From the NCBI RefSeq assembly GCF_003473485.1, contig NC_053042.1, positions 51,485,762 through 51,549,761 on the forward strand: a stretch of DNA of 64,000 bases. Reading direction: 5' to 3'. A program made the position numbers and the translations under genes. Positions within the stretch are counted from its first letter, which is position 1; each line of letters opens with the position of its first letter. The DNA comes from Medicago truncatula. Taxonomy: Eukaryota > Streptophyta > Magnoliopsida > Fabales > Fabaceae. This document shows, piece by piece, positions 11,991 through 23,651 of this stretch. The notes below the pieces were generated by a model that saw nothing but the letters and a program-made list of their open reading frames with translations, was not told where the DNA came from and made no database searches.

Positions 11991-14900
11991 ATGGCCGACT
12001 CTGATTCTAATACGGAAGACACATCATCGTCCTCCATCCTAGCTGAATTGACGGCGAAAATGACGGAAGTTTTGAACCGAGCTGCAGCCCCGTCACAAGT
12101 TAATGTTAGTTCTGATCATACGGTGGTGGCACCAATCGGCATCAAATTAGACGGCAGCAACTACCCACTTTGGTCCCAGGTTGTCGAGATGTATATCTCA
12201 GGCAAAGACAAGCTGGGTTATATCAATGGAGATCTTCCTCAACCTCCTCAAACTGACCCTACTTTTCGACGTTGGCGGACTGACAACGCGATTGTAAAAG
12301 GATGGCTGATTAACTCTATGGACACCTCCCTCATCAGTAATTTTATTCGATTCTCCACAGCCAAGTTGGTGTGGGACGCAATTGCAACCACGTACTTTGA
12401 TGGCAGTGACACCTCTCAGGTGTACTATCTTCGGCGTCGGGTAAGCCGTCTCAAGCAGGCTGGTGGATCTATTGAGAAATATTATAATGATCTCCAAGGA
12501 CTTTGGCGTGAGATCGACTTCCGTCGTCCAAATCCGATGGAATGCCCCATTGATATCCAACATTACAACACCCTCCTCCAAGAAGACCGAGTATATGTAT
12601 TTTTGGATGGGCTTGATGACCGCTTAGATAATATTCGGAGCGATGTTTTACAGATGAAACCATTTCCAACGGTGGAGCAAGCCTATGCACATGTACGGAG
12701 GGAAGCTCTGCGTCAAGCGGTAATGACAGACAACTCTGATGAAATACCTGGAGCAGTTCTTGCATCTAAAAGTCTCAGATTACATACCGGCAAAGCGAGT
12801 TCCAACTCAAAACATAAAAGCTCATACATCAGTACTAAGTGCTCTCACTGTGGTGGAACAAAACATACACGTGAAACATGCTTTAAACTTCATGGTTATC
12901 CAGATTGGTGGACAGATTTTCAAGCTCGGAAGCATCGAGATACAAGCACTTCTGATAGCGATCCAGGAACAGCTGTTGTAGCTTCTGCAGAACCACATTT
13001 GTCACTCATTCCATCATCAAGCTCCCACCTTACACAAGGTAATGCTCTAATTTTCTCTAATCCTGTCGACGACCGCAATGCTTGGATACTTGATTCCGGT
13101 GCTACCGATCACATGACATTTGATGTGGCTGATTTTTCCAAACGCTCAACTCCTCGACGCAAAAGTATTTCCAATGCTAATGGTGGCTTATCGTCGGTAA
13201 CAGGGGCTGGGACTGTGATGTTATCACCCTCTCTTTTACTATCTAATACGCTGCTTGTTCCATCTCTCTCTCATAAGTTGCTATCCGTGAGTCAAGTTAC
13301 AAACGACTTGAATTGTGTTGTGCTGATATATCCATCTTTTTGTTTCCTTCAGGATATTCTCACCAAGGAGATCATTGGGCGTGGTACTAAGAAGGGGGGG
13401 CTCTATTACATGGAGGATTTTAGTGTAGGACAAGCACACCACATGCGCCACCCGGAAAATCTTAAAGTGGAACAGATTTTACTTTGGCATCGTAGGCTAG
13501 GCCATCCTTCATTTGGATACTTGAAACATGTGTTTCCTGATTTATTTATTGGTACATCATTGTTGGACTTAAAGTGTGAGGCTTGCATCTTAGCCAAGAG
13601 TCATAGAGTCAATTTTCCATTAAGTATGAATAAGATTGATGTTCCTTTTGCTTTGATTCATTCTAATGTATGGGGTCCATCCCCAAAATCCTCTGTCTTT
13701 GGCTTTCGTTGGTTTGTGATATTTATTGATGATTGCACTCGAATGACTTGGATTTACTTGTTAAAACACAAGAATGAAGTGTTCCAAAAATTTCAACAAT
13801 TCCATAAAATGATTCAAACTCAATACTTATCAAAGATTCGTATTCTTCGTTCTGATAATGGTGGCGAATATGTGAATCAACAATTTCGTGAATATTTCCA
13901 ACAACATGGACTTATTCACGAAACCACTTGTCCACAAACTCCCCAGCAAAATGGCACCGCAGAACGTAAGAATCGCCATATCCTTGAAACTGCTCGTGCT
14001 CTTTTACTTGGAGCTCATGTGCCTAGCCACCATTGGGCTGATTCTGTTACTACAGCAGTGTATCTCATTAATAGGATGCCATCGAAGGTTCTTGATTTTA
14101 AGACTCCGCTGCAAACTTTGTCAACATTTGTGTCACTACCCACAATACAAATGCTCCCACCTCGAGTCTTTGGTTGTGTTGCATTTGTTCACCTACATAA
14201 AAATCAGCGAACAAAACTTGATCCTTGTGCCATTCGCTGCCTTTTTTTGGGGTATGGTGTACACCAGAAAGGGTACCGTTGCTTTGACCCTATCAATCGG
14301 CATACATATGTAACTATGGATGTGACTTTCCTCGAATTTGACACTTTCTATGCACCTCCCTCATCCAATTCTTCTCTTCAGGGGGAGACAAGAGAAGAAG
14401 AATCGAATTGGATGATGTTTGACTGGTTCAATCATATCGATACACCATCTCATGAGGTTTCCGATGAGGCTCCTCAAACATTTTTCCCTTCTCTAGAAGT
14501 TGAAGCAACAAACCCCCCTCTCTCTCCAGTATCCAATGACTCTTCTTTAGAAAATATCGTTGAGGTTAGCTCTCCTGTTACTCTTGATAATAATGTTGAT
14601 ATCAATGTTGGCTATGAGCTTCCTTACAGGCATAATCGGGGGAAACCACCAAAAAGATACTCTCCTGAGGTGGAAGACCAAAGATCGAGGTATCCAATTA
14701 CTAATTATGTCTCTACAGAGGAGTTGTCTGAACCTCTTAAGAAGTTTGCAAATGAGCTCTCATCACATAGTGTTCCTACCAATGTTGAAGAGGCTCTTGA
14801 AGACCCGAGATGGATTCAAGCTATGAATGAAGAAATGGAGGCATTAAATAAGAATACAACATGGAATCTTGTACCTCTACCAAAGGGGAAGAAACCTGTA

Positions 14901-16310
14901 GGTTGTAAGTGGGTTTTCTCGATCAAGTATAAAGCTGATGGATCTATTGAAAGGTACAAGGCAAGACTAGTGGCTAAAGGGTTTACACAAACATATGGTG
15001 TAGACTATCAAGAAACCTTTTCACCTGTAGCTAAGTTGAGCACTGTAAGAGTCCTTCTATCTCTCGCTGTAAATCTTGATTGGCCATTACATCAATTAGA
15101 TGTAAAAAATGCTTTTCTCCATGGATATCTCGATGAAGAAATATATATGGATATTCCTCCAGGATATATGACAAGTTCTAAGACCGAAGTGGTGTGCAAG
15201 TTGCAACGTTCATTGTATGGTTTGAAGCAATCCCCTAGAGCATGGTTTGGGCGATTAAGCTTGGCAATGAGAAAATATGGCTTTCAACAAAGCAATGCAG
15301 ATCATACTTTATTCTTAAAACATCGTGAAGGTAAAGTTACAGCTTTGATCGTCTATGTAGACGATATGATCATTACCGGAGATGACTCTAAGGAAATAGA
15401 AAGGCTTCAAAAGCAATTGGCAACAGAATTTGAAATGAAAAATCTAGGAGGGCTCAAATATTTTCTAGGGATTGAGGTTGCTAGGTCCAAGCAAGGCATC
15501 TTTATATCTCAACGGAAGTATATTCTAGATCTTTTATCAGAGGTTGGATTACTAGATTGTAAGCCGGTAGATACTCCAATCATTCAAAATCACCACCTTG
15601 GAGAATATCCAGACCAAGTGCCAACAGATAAAGGAAGGTACCAAAGGTTAGTTGGAAAACTTATTTATCTATCTCATACACGACCTGACATAGCCTACGC
15701 TGTAAGTGTAATGAGTCAGTTCATGCACAATCCAAGTGAAGATCACATGAATGCAGTAATTCGGATTCTCCGGTACTTGAAATCCTCGCCTGGAAAAGGA
15801 TTAATGTTCACAAAAAATAATCATCTTCAGGTTGAAGGCTATACAGACGCCGACTGGGCGGGAGATATCACAAGTAGGAAATCCACTTCAGGCTATTTTA
15901 CCTTTGTTGGAGGAAATTTGGTTTCATGGAAAAGTAAAAAACAGAAGGTTGTAGCATTATCCAGTGCTGAAGCTGAATTTCGGGGGATGGCTAAGGGTCT
16001 TTGTGAGCTCCTTTGGCTGCGAAGGTTGTTGACAGAAATTGGTTTTGCTCCAAATTGTGAAATGAAACTATTTTGTGACAACAAGGCTGCTATAGACATT
16101 TCTCACAATCCGGTTCAACATGATCGAACCAAACATGTGGAAGTAGATCGGCACTTTATTAAACAAAATCTGGAGACCAAAATAATTCAATTTCCATTTG
16201 TTAAATCTGAGGACCAGTTAGCAGATATACTCACAAAAGCCGTATGCAGCAAAAACTTTTTCAACTCACTTGACAAGTTGGGCATTCAGAATCTCTGTGC
16301 ACCAACTTGA
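11991..16310 (+). CDS. Copia gag-pol polyprotein
   Basis: One intact 1439-residue frame in copia order. A gag domain spans residues ~45-240 (LDGSNYPLWS start), followed by a CCHC zinc knuckle at ~284-297 (CSHCGGTKHTRETC). The aspartic protease motif is at ~365 (WILDSGATDHM). A GAG-pre-integrase HHCC region lies at ~495-530 (LWHRRLGH, then CEAC). The integrase core carries D at ~581 (IDDCTR), D at ~622 (SDNGGEY) and E at ~658. The reverse transcriptase spans ~945-1190, with KWVFSIKYKADGSIERYKAR and YVDDM at ~1121, and RNase H lies at the C-terminus (LSSAEAEF, DNKAAI). Start: the first ATG after the primer-binding site. No stops or frameshifts break it, so the element may be competent, though I cannot test activity. 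Confidence 0.95.
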   Translation: MADSDSNTEDTSSSSILAELTAKMTEVLNRAAAPSQVNVSSDHTVVAPIGIKLDGSNYPLWSQVVEMYISGKDKLGYINGDLPQPPQTDPTFRRWRTDNAIVKGWLINSMDTSLISNFIRFSTAKLVWDAIATTYFDGSDTSQVYYLRRRVSRLKQAGGSIEKYYNDLQGLWREIDFRRPNPMECPIDIQHYNTLLQEDRVYVFLDGLDDRLDNIRSDVLQMKPFPTVEQAYAHVRREALRQAVMTDNSDEIPGAVLASKSLRLHTGKASSNSKHKSSYISTKCSHCGGTKHTRETCFKLHGYPDWWTDFQARKHRDTSTSDSDPGTAVVASAEPHLSLIPSSSSHLTQGNALIFSNPVDDRNAWILDSGATDHMTFDVADFSKRSTPRRKSISNANGGLSSVTGAGTVMLSPSLLLSNTLLVPSLSHKLLSVSQVTNDLNCVVLIYPSFCFLQDILTKEIIGRGTKKGGLYYMEDFSVGQAHHMRHPENLKVEQILLWHRRLGHPSFGYLKHVFPDLFIGTSLLDLKCEACILAKSHRVNFPLSMNKIDVPFALIHSNVWGPSPKSSVFGFRWFVIFIDDCTRMTWIYLLKHKNEVFQKFQQFHKMIQTQYLSKIRILRSDNGGEYVNQQFREYFQQHGLIHETTCPQTPQQNGTAERKNRHILETARALLLGAHVPSHHWADSVTTAVYLINRMPSKVLDFKTPLQTLSTFVSLPTIQMLPPRVFGCVAFVHLHKNQRTKLDPCAIRCLFLGYGVHQKGYRCFDPINRHTYVTMDVTFLEFDTFYAPPSSNSSLQGETREEESNWMMFDWFNHIDTPSHEVSDEAPQTFFPSLEVEATNPPLSPVSNDSSLENIVEVSSPVTLDNNVDINVGYELPYRHNRGKPPKRYSPEVEDQRSRYPITNYVSTEELSEPLKKFANELSSHSVPTNVEEALEDPRWIQAMNEEMEALNKNTTWNLVPLPKGKKPVGCKWVFSIKYKADGSIERYKARLVAKGFTQTYGVDYQETFSPVAKLSTVRVLLSLAVNLDWPLHQLDVKNAFLHGYLDEEIYMDIPPGYMTSSKTEVVCKLQRSLYGLKQSPRAWFGRLSLAMRKYGFQQSNADHTLFLKHREGKVTALIVYVDDMIITGDDSKEIERLQKQLATEFEMKNLGGLKYFLGIEVARSKQGIFISQRKYILDLLSEVGLLDCKPVDTPIIQNHHLGEYPDQVPTDKGRYQRLVGKLIYLSHTRPDIAYAVSVMSQFMHNPSEDHMNAVIRILRYLKSSPGKGLMFTKNNHLQVEGYTDADWAGDITSRKSTSGYFTFVGGNLVSWKSKKQKVVALSSAEAEFRGMAKGLCELLWLRRLLTEIGFAPNCEMKLFCDNKAAIDISHNPVQHDRTKHVEVDRHFIKQNLETKIIQFPFVKSEDQLADILTKAVCSKNFFNSLDKLGIQNLCAPT

Positions 16311-16317
16311 GGGGGAG
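16308..16317 (+). promoter_or_regulatory. Polypurine tract
   Basis: TGAGGGGGAG lies immediately before the 3' LTR and overlaps the gag-pol stop codon. This is the usual plus-strand priming site. Confidence 0.85.
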
Positions 16318-16506
16318 TGTTGGCGTGAGTTATGCCTCTGATATATCATGAGGAATCATAGGGATTTGATTTGTAATCACAAATAATTTACCATTATTTC
16401 AATCTAGTAAAAATAGGTTTTTTACTTGTATATATAGAATACCTTTACACTCTTGTAATGTAGATTTGGAAAGAAATAAAATGAGACCTACTGTATCAGT
16501 TTAACA
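16318..16506 (+). repeat. 3' LTR of the copia element
   Basis: 189 bp, the same boundaries and length as the 5' LTR, with one base difference. It is followed by the AATTT duplication at 16507-16511. Confidence 0.95.
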
Positions 16507-16583
16507 AATTTTTTATTTAATATATACTTTGTGACTGCATTTCCGCTTTAACTGACTTCGTGGCAGAAAACGGTTATTCCTCT

Positions 16584-16941
16584 GAATGCAAATAACCAAA
16601 TCTGATCTGTTGGCTCAACTCAAAGACCTCAAGGCTGAACTCATTTTGCTATGTGTTGCTAAGGTCACTGGTGGTGCACCCAACAAGCTCTCCAAGATGT
16701 AAAAATCGATTCTTTATTGTTCCAATTCTAATGGGTTGATTTTGTTTTGTGTTGTAAGGTGTTTGTGTTAATGATTGATGTGTTTTTTTCCTTGGGGGTT
16801 TTGCAGTAAGGTGGGAGGTTGTCGATTTCTCAGAAGCAGAAGGCTGCATTGAGGGAAGCTTACAAGAACAGGAAGTATTTGCCACTTGATCTTCACCCAA
16901 AGAAGATTAGGGCCATTTGCAGAAGGCTCACCAAGCACCAG
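16584..16941 (+). pseudogene. RPL35: Ribosomal protein L35 (60S) pseudogene
   Basis: An exon-like segment reads [15 protein letters not shown] then [13 protein letters not shown] up to a donor at 16699. An intron of 108 bp ends in 'ttgcag', and a second segment (16807-16941) reads [20 protein letters not shown] then [16 protein letters not shown] up to a donor-like 'gtatta'. These are successive exons of L35, part of the large ribosomal subunit. It is broken: the 5' coding region is garbled around 16584-16598. One base is lost just after the splice junction (ggtgggagg), and about seven codons are missing before ISQKQK. The final exon is not found. Because introns are retained, this is a degraded duplicate, not a retrocopy. 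Confidence 0.9.
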
Positions 16942-19900
16942 GTATTAAACCCTTTTATTCATACTTAATTGCGTATAATTTTTGTTAAAGTTCATTGTTG
17001 TAAACATATACTCCAATGTATCTTTGTGGTTTTTGCTTTTGGCTGGATCAATGCATTTCATTGTTTTTTTCATCATATTTTGTTGTGACCATAAATCGGT
17101 GTATATCAGCTTTAATGAGATCTCTAACATGATGCTTTAGAATAATCTGATTATGTCATTTGTGAAATACAGGGCTTGTGTCCTTGAATTATAAACACGG
17201 TATCCGTTGTTTATTATTGCTTCATGATAGCATTGTAATTCTGCTTAAATAGTTGTATATAACATATGCATTAACTGCACGTGTGAATTGCTGCAAATTA
17301 CCTCAGTCAAATTAGTTGTTGCTAAGGAATTACTGCCCCCAGGTGGAAACCATTGTCTTCCTCAAACAGGTTCCTATGTCAAATGAATCAAATGAAATTT
17401 CAAACTAAATCGTTTTTATTTTTTATTTTCTTTTTAATTTAGGAGAGAATCACCATTGGTGGTATACAGATTGATGATTCTTTGGATATTCAATCTTACT
17501 TGAGTTTGATCTTTCCTTGTAACCTTATTCTCTGATGTTGGAAAACTGACTACATATGTGCAATTTATATTGATTATAAAAGATTCTGCCAAAAGAATTC
17601 TTTACGAAAATAAAATATTGATCTCTATGGAGCTAGCTATTACCCTGTTCGATGCAGCTGCCATAACATGTCTTAAACCTATAGGCAAGATTTCAACTTC
17701 CTCTGTATAGCCTAAAAACTATATTGATCCCAATCTAAACTCCTCCAGTTATAACCAATTAAGTTATTCAGAACAATCATTCATCGTCGAAGGATGTCTC
17801 AAATAGCGAACATGTCGCCTTCCTTTTGTTTTGTCTCCATATGTCTTTATGTCTTTTAGAAATCTATTACCATTGGAAAAGCCTTACTTCCCTTGCTAGG
17901 CTTCTCTACGAAGGAGCAGAAGTTAGCTTGAGCAAACTCCTTTTAGCTTAGCTTTACTAGTGTTTAAACAAATGTATAACATCCTTTCAAAGAGCTCGTA
18001 TTTTATTTAAAATTTAGGTGTTATTATTTGGCTCCTTCAACTGGTTGAATGCTATCCACTTTCCAGACTTCCAAGAAATGAGCGTTACTGCTCAAAATCT
18101 TTATGATCATCTACAGCACGAGATGATTCCTCATTCATGACAATCATCACAGTCGTTAATCACACTCTGATTACACGCTCTTGGCCATGGTTTCTTGCTA
18201 GCTAGGAAAAAAGGGAGACCATGTTTGTACTATGAATGGTTTACAAACCCTCTTCATTGTTTAATTTCTTGATGTAGGGTCCAGGACTTTGTTTTTGTGG
18301 GGTTGATCACACCTGTACTTCAGTTTGGCTTATGTTTAGACTTGAAGTACTATACATCGTCTTTATAATTTTCAAGGGCTAATGCGCTAAGATGGAAAAT
18401 TAAGTTTATCATATGAAGTAGATGTACCAGCTTGGTCAAGTAGAGACTTTAATTTAGTCTGGCTTCTGTTTAGATTAGTCTTGTTACTTTATGTTTAAAT
18501 TTGATATATTTAGTGGTGCACTTGACAACGTTTCCTTGTATAATGACATATAATATTACGTTAATGTTTCAAAATATGTCTTGAGCGAAATTTAATTGTG
18601 ACATTGAGAAGGATATAACATAAAAATTAATATCTGAAAATTGTTTTAGAATTTGATTGCAAACGAAAATTGTTTTAGAATTTGATTGCAAACAGGATAG
18701 AAAACAATAATAATTTTATTAGAGACAATTTTGAGAGGAATGATGAACAAAGAGAAAAATAAGAGACGGGATAATTGGTTTTCTCCATAGAGACGGAAAA
18801 TCTATATGGTAGAGACGACAATTAGAGTCGAAATAAGTGGATATGTCTCTATAGAGATGGAAATTTTTTTTTTTTTGAGGGAGATGGAAATTTATATGTT
18901 AGAGATGACAATTTAAAATTGAATTATTCATGTTTGGAGAACAAATGTTCCGTCTCCAATAAAAACGAAGTTGTCTTGTTCTGTCATCCACTAAAAAAGG
19001 CAGATTTTAGACATATATATTTCTAATGAAAATTGCTAAAGCTTGCGAGACATTTACACAACGAATCCTTCCCGAAATGTATTTCCATCTTCTCTCTCAT
19101 GCTGATATATATCTCTCTCTTCCATGAATTCCACACAAGCATTGTTTTGAATTTTGATTGGCTATTCAGGATAATTTCGGGATGTTTTCATTCGCTTTAA
19201 ATAGCACGGCTCATTTTTAATAGATGTAAATTAATAACCCTCCGTATATTTTACACATGTTCCTGTTCTTTTTATATATTGAACTAGACCCGAATGGTGG
19301 TCACTCCAATTAGCACAGCCGTATCAACAAACTATTGGTCATGTGTTTGATCGTTTGAATAATCATGCTTGGTGGGATAAACTATCCATTTGGAATTGAT
19401 AATAATGGGGAAGAAAAAAATAAAAAATTATTATCCTAGTTAGTGGACAAGAAAATGGATGGTGGATCACTTTCTAGTGGTGCACATGTAACTAATTATA
19501 TCTTTTTACTAAAATTAATTAAGTATTATTAAAGGACAAATTCATTTCTATTGCCAAGAATATAGAATTAGCTACTTTTATGTTATTTTATAAGAGGGTG
19601 TTGATTACTTTTGTTTATACAATTATAGTTTTTCTAATACAATTTTTATATTAAATTTGTAGTATATGCAAATTTAATTTTCCTTTAGTTGTGTCTTTTA
19701 AATTTGGGCACTAATTCGAAGGTATAGAATACTAATCATCCCAAGTGTTTTATTAATAACTCTTCTATTGTGCTCTTGAAATCTGATTGCGTGTTAATTA
19801 TCTCCATTTGATACAATTCTTCTTTTAATTTTAAAGTAAAGAAAGGACTGAAATTTATATAGACATTTATACATCAAAATCAAAATTAGAGTAAACATGT

Positions 19901-22250
19901 TGTTGAAAAATTGAGAGGATCACAACCTCATAACTCGCATACTACATGAAATCTATCTTTTGAAAAAGCAAGTAGGGCAATATGTAACATTATTTCGAGC
20001 TCGTATTTGTTGTTGCAGAGAAACCACAAAGTTGAATATAACCTTTTATTATAATCTTTGGACCATTATTTGATGGTACATATTATAACTTTGTGAATTT
20101 ATACATTGTTTGAGATTAAAATTGTGTTGTTTAAGTTTTATAACACCAAATCCATTATTTCTTTTTACCAAAATTAAAATAAATAAATAAAGTAAAAAAA
20201 AAAAAAAACCAAATCCATTATTTCTCATTTTGAGTCTATGTCATTTTTTTTTCTCTATTATGTTTTTGGTTTTTTTTTTTTTTCTCTCTCTCATTTTTAA
20301 TACCATAGAGTGGGAGTCAAAAAGAAATTGTTATGGAGTTGGAGTGCTCAAAAGTAACTTTGGCAGTAGTGTTAGACTTTAGATTATAATTTGTTTTGTT
20401 TAAGGAATATTTAGATTTTGTTATGAGCACCCATTGACTTGATGGTGCACCGGTTGACCATACTAATTGGCCTACGTCCATGACATCATGGAGTACTTTG
20501 ATTGCAAGAATTCCACCACTAAGAGGATGTTAATTTTTGTGTGTATACAAAAATTTAGATGAGTTTGGTTAGACAAAATCCGTTTTTAAGAAATAACAAT
20601 AAAATGGATTTTCTTTTTCAATGGGTTTCTTCGACATGAAGTAATCATATTTAAAATGTGTCAATATTAAATATGAATATATTCTTTTTGGTTAGAGTCA
20701 TGGGCGGATCCAATGTAGGATTAGTGAGATTTTAGTCATGCCAATTTTTTCCTATAAATAGTCACACCCCTTTTTTTTTACCATAAAATTTTAAGAATGA
20801 AGGATGTCTAGTAGAACAAGTGAAGAATGATCAATTTTTCCAGAGCAATAAGACGAATAAAATATTTTAGGAGGTCGGTGACTCATTTTGTTCCAATTAG
20901 CCATTGTTATGGTTACAAATGGACATTTGTTAATAAAACTACTAAAACTATTAATTTGGATGAAATAGTACATAATCTTTAATTCCACAAATTTTTTTGA
21001 CACTATTATTTTAGCCACACCAACAAACAAATAATAGATCTACCACTGATCAGAGTTCTAGTCGTAGTTTGTTAATTGTCAGTGTCTAATCTTAGTTTGA
21101 CCCTCCCTGCTATTAAGTCGTTAAATGTGGGGCGGGCTAGGGTGGACAAACTTGAGTGGTCGAGTTGAAACTCCCACCCTATCCTACTCCTTAACAAGTC
21201 GTCTTGTTGTCTCTCGATTAGTTATGTCATCTAATGTCATAAAGTTTAAAAAAAAAATGGCATTGACAACATAAACATGCATTCACACTAGCTACTAAAT
21301 AACCAAATCAAATACAAATATAATATAGTGTGTCACAATTGGTAGAGACTTGAGTATTATCCATTTTTTTTAGGATTCATTCTCAAACTGGTGCATATGG
21401 AAAAGAAAAAAAATCATTAGAAAAGATCAACCACTTAAATAAATCGCAATTATCTCAAAGGAATTATTGTTCAAAAATATATTTGGTTCAACAAATAAAT
21501 TAACCAAACCAAATATTGCATATCCTCCCATCAGTAATGAAAAACAATATCGTGAAAGAAAAAAATTAATGCTCCAATTGTAACATCAAAATAGAATAAT
21601 TTGAATTAAATTAATCTCAAAATAATTTAAGTTTCTCCAATACGCAATTAGTCCACTAGCAAAATAAACTAAAAAAAAATAAAAGAATTTCTTAAAGTGA
21701 CGGACATGCCAATTTTTCCATCATCGTTCAACTTTTAAGCGGATTAGACAAGACATATCAATTTAAGTGTTTGATGTTAAAAACTCAACCTGCTACGTCT
21801 AAAATAGTAACTTAAACAAGATTAACCCAACAAACTCTGACATGTTTTGTCATCCTTCTATTAGATCGAATGCGTATTGGTTATAAGTGCTATTTTTTTT
21901 TATCAACCGAATTAACTTTTTTACCACTACAAATTAAACACAGTTCAACTTGTATAAGGGGTGTTCCTGTCATTTTTTTTCAACCTAAAATTAAGGAATA
22001 TGATCATCTTTATTTAATGGACACTTCAATTTAAAGAGATAGACAAAAAAATAAAATAATAATATTATATACTCATGAAATGGAGATGATCTCAACACAA
22101 AATTAACAATATTCATGATCTGCTTTATGCAGGATTCATTGATCAAATCCCTAAATATAAATATAAAAATTGCAAATTTACATCAAACATGGCCATGAAA
22201 GGACACTTCATTTCTTTTTTTATTTTTTACAAAAGAAAGGACACTTCATC
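16942..22250. other. Long gene-poor region
   Basis: About 5.3 kb without a supportable gene. Open frames such as 20791-21030 (minus) resemble no family and are AT-rich. A 29-bp unit is directly repeated at 18636-18693 (listed separately). Around 20697-21050 the edges 'gggcggatccaatg' and, inverted, 'gtggtagatctatt' look like a decayed repeat element. Poly-A and poly-T tracts near 18848, 20190 and 20270 fit old transposon insertions. Confidence 0.45.
18636..18693. repeat. 29-bp perfect tandem duplication
   Basis: The unit beginning 'gaaaattgttttagaatttg' occurs twice, head to tail, without mismatch. Confidence 0.85.
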
Positions 22251-22256
22251 TTTGCC

Positions 22257-22264
22257 TATAAAAG
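22257..22264 (+). promoter_or_regulatory. TATA box of the DUF26 gene
   Basis: TATAAAAG lies 70 bp upstream of the start codon, in a good plant core-promoter position. Just upstream, the phrase 'ggacacttcat' occurs twice (22201 and 22239). Confidence 0.6.
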
Positions 22265-22326
22265 CTCATTCAAATATCTAAACCTTCAATCATCCCATTA
22301 ATATTGTTCCTCAAACTGCAATATAT

Positions 22327-23085
22327 ATGGCTACTATTTCTGTAATCCCATATTCCTTCCTCATTCTCATAATCCTTTTCACATCTAAAGTAAACGCAGA
22401 TGACAAGTTCACCTACTTATGTGACAAAAATAACGATAGAGGCGACTACATAACCGGTAGTACCTACCATAACAACCTCAAAATCGCTTTCATATACCTC
22501 ACTTTCAACTCAAAAGTTAACTACGGTTTCTACAATACAAATTACGGCCAAAACGAGGACAAAGTAAACCTCATTGGAATATGTAGAGGAGACATTAATC
22601 CTGAAGATTGTCGCAAATGTCTCGTTAGTTCAAAATCCTATCTAACAGAAGCATGTCCAAACAAAAAAGAAGCAATTGGATGGTACGAGGCTGATCAGAA
22701 ATGCATGCTGCGTTATTCAGACCGTTCGATATTAGGCCTCAGCGAAATGTGGCCTGCTATAATTTGGTGGAACGTGAACAATGCAACTTTGGCAGATCAA
22801 TTCAATAGTGTGATAAAACAATTGTTGAATGATTTAAAAAACAAGGCTATAAATGGTGACTCACATCGTAAGTATGCTGTAGGAACTTTGCCAGGTCCTA
22901 GTAGTGATCAAACAATAAATGGTCTTGTTCAGTGTACACCTGATTTGTCGGTTTCACAGTGTGATGACTGTTTGAATGAATCTATTGCTGAAGTCCCAAA
23001 ATATTGTACCAACAAGATTGGCTGTAGAGTTTTTAGAGCAAGCTGTAATTTGAGGTTTGAAACTTACCAATTCTATCAAACCTAA
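22327..23085 (+). CDS. Secreted cysteine-rich (DUF26/Gnk2-type) protein
   Basis: A single-exon 252-residue protein. Residues 1-24 form a signal peptide (hydrophobic SFLILIILF, cut after KVNA). Two DUF26 modules follow. The first contains CRGDINPEDCRKC and the second CTPDLSVSQCDDC, both matching C-X8-C-X2-C, with a later conserved Cys in each (KCMLRY; RASCNLRFE). This is the architecture of cysteine-rich repeat secretory proteins, which share their ectodomain with CRK receptor kinases. There is no transmembrane segment or kinase after the stop, so it is a secreted protein, not a receptor. Known relatives act at plasmodesmata, bind mannose (ginkbilobin) or serve in stress responses. Which applies here cannot be told. 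Several N-X-S/T sites suggest glycosylation. Confidence 0.9.
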   Translation: MATISVIPYSFLILIILFTSKVNADDKFTYLCDKNNDRGDYITGSTYHNNLKIAFIYLTFNSKVNYGFYNTNYGQNEDKVNLIGICRGDINPEDCRKCLVSSKSYLTEACPNKKEAIGWYEADQKCMLRYSDRSILGLSEMWPAIIWWNVNNATLADQFNSVIKQLLNDLKNKAINGDSHRKYAVGTLPGPSSDQTINGLVQCTPDLSVSQCDDCLNESIAEVPKYCTNKIGCRVFRASCNLRFETYQFYQT

Positions 23086-23089
23086 AGCG

Positions 23090-23600
23090 AAATCGGCTTC
23101 ATCTTGAAGTACTGTTATGGTGAGAACTAGAAGTCTCTTATTCTTCAAATTCTTTTTAAACTTTATCTTTATTTTGAGTAAATTACATACTTCTCTCTTT
23201 AGAGATACTTAAATTACAATGTTACCCTTAAAAGTTAATCTATTTTAACATAAATAGATATTTTTATGATATCTAATAACGTTGTGTCGCAATTTTTAAA
23301 AAATAATATATGTATTTCATTTCTTCATAATTTCGACGTCAATAAAAATCAAATTTGAATATTTTATTATTAATTTAATAATTTAGATGATAAAATTCAT
23401 TTTAAGATAGTCATATTTTATGAGCTAAAATTCATTTTTAAATAGTCATATTTTATCAGCTTGGATCAATGATATTGTGAATCAAAAAAATAGAGAAAAA
23501 TATGCATTTGAATTTTGATGAAATTAAAATGAACTCGCAATATGACTTTTTTTCACACTTTGTGCATACATTTTCGTCGCTAGACTATTAGAAATAAAAA

Positions 23601-23651
<51 letters not shown>

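Larger units (their letters stand above)
11736..16506 (+). mobile_element. Complete Ty1/copia LTR retrotransposon (4771 bp)
   Basis: A full-length element bounded by two 189-bp LTRs beginning TGTTGG and ending AACA, flanked by the AATTT duplication. It has a primer-binding site, one uninterrupted gag-pol frame and a polypurine tract. Reading the LTRs base by base, I see one difference (G in the 5' LTR, A in the 3' LTR, within 'ttatttcRgtctag'-like sequence). This indicates a recent insertion. It lies in the same orientation as, and just upstream of, the RPL35 remnant, in sequence that appears to have been already decaying. Confidence 0.95.

Noticed and set aside
12198-12765. Minus-strand frames within the copia element
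   Set aside because: Antisense shadows of the intact gag-pol frame.
20791-21030. 79-residue minus-strand frame
   Set aside because: Lies within a probable decayed repeat; no domain recognised.
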